DNA of 64,000 bases from Hemicentrotus pulcherrimus (lineage: Eukaryota; Echinodermata; Echinoidea; Camarodonta; Strongylocentrotidae): NCBI GenBank assembly GCA_003118195.1, contig BEXV01000051.1:428123-492122 (forward strand), read 5' to 3'. Position 1 is the first letter of the stretch. Each line of letters opens with the position of its first letter. The notes under the pieces were generated by a model. The model was not told the DNA's origin and did no database searches. It saw only the letters and a program-made list of their open reading frames with translations. Shown here one piece after another: positions 63,596 to 64,000 of the stretch. Both the position numbers and the translations under genes were made by a program.

Positions 63596-64000
63596 AAACG
63601 GATGTGGATGATAGTTTTCGATAATTTTGTGTTTGAAGTATGTGGGATTATGACATAAACTACAAATTATACAAATATGAAATGTTCCTCTAATTAGGTT
63701 TAGGAAATGGACTTTCATTCATCTTGAATGCACATTTCATATGCAGAGTGAAAACTTTCTATGATTGTCTTTCAATCTCATATGTAAAAATATTTTATAG
63801 GAATATTTATTTTCATGTTTTTTTTCCCCCAATGCTTGTATTTTCGGTATCATATAGAAATATAGAATCATACCTTAATAACTACCTGAAAATAATCACA
63901 GAACACGTACATATTTTCTATCCTACTTGGACAAAATTACAAAAAAAAGAATGAAAACCTGACGAGATCAATATTCATGATATTTATATTCATGACACTT
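63596..64000. other. Downstream intergenic sequence
   Basis: AT-rich sequence after the presumed cleavage site. No gene or repeat is recognised. Confidence 0.45.

Noticed and set aside
1..64000. CRISPR arrays, operons, phage or viral genes
   Set aside because: No such structure is visible; the window is typical animal nuclear DNA with spliced genes.

Overview
This is eukaryotic, AT-rich DNA with short exons, GT-AG introns, many small non-autonomous transposons and two assembly gaps. No bacterial or viral gene organisation is visible. The deuterostome-like gene content, a tRNA-derived SINE, intronless TRIM-type coding sequence and the frequent palindromes TACCGGTA and TACATGTA suggest a marine invertebrate deuterostome. 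A sea urchin or other echinoderm is most likely; this is inference, not proof.

Four genes can be supported. (1) An RBM4/Lark-like RNA-binding protein lies on + at about 3.1-9.3 kb, with a possible second terminal exon at 10.6-10.8 kb. It has one first-half RRM exon and two competing second-half RRM exons with identical splice phases, the most interesting signal in the window. (2) A sphingolipid delta-4 desaturase (DEGS1-type) lies on - at 22548-17517 in five exons; a 330-residue protein can be assembled with all three histidine boxes. (3) An intronless RING/B-box (TRIM-like) gene lies on + at 26399-27538. (4) A large gene on + at 36044-61334, in 18 coding exons, encodes a protein of about 1104 residues with an N-terminal CH domain, a long proline/serine-rich middle, a coiled coil and a C-terminal SAM domain. 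I cannot match this architecture to a named family. A candidate alternative first exon for it lies at 31330-31593.

The rest is introns and intergenic DNA with mobile-element remains. These include two members of a foldback family (1823-2252 and 21310-22051), each with an exact 9-bp target duplication, and three copies of a TTAA-flanked element of about 534 bp (20.3, 39.5 and 53.0 kb). There are also foldbacks in intron 1 of the RBM4-like gene, a SINE near 16.1 kb, a 17-bp-stem hairpin family with one copy just downstream of the desaturase stop codon, and a pair of diverged direct repeats bracketing the TRIM gene. Gaps are at 23024-23607 and 47683-48240, both edged by C or G homopolymers.

The genes do not form a pathway. 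They are neighbours with separate roles: RNA processing, ceramide synthesis, ubiquitin/TRIM function, and probably a cytoskeletal scaffold.
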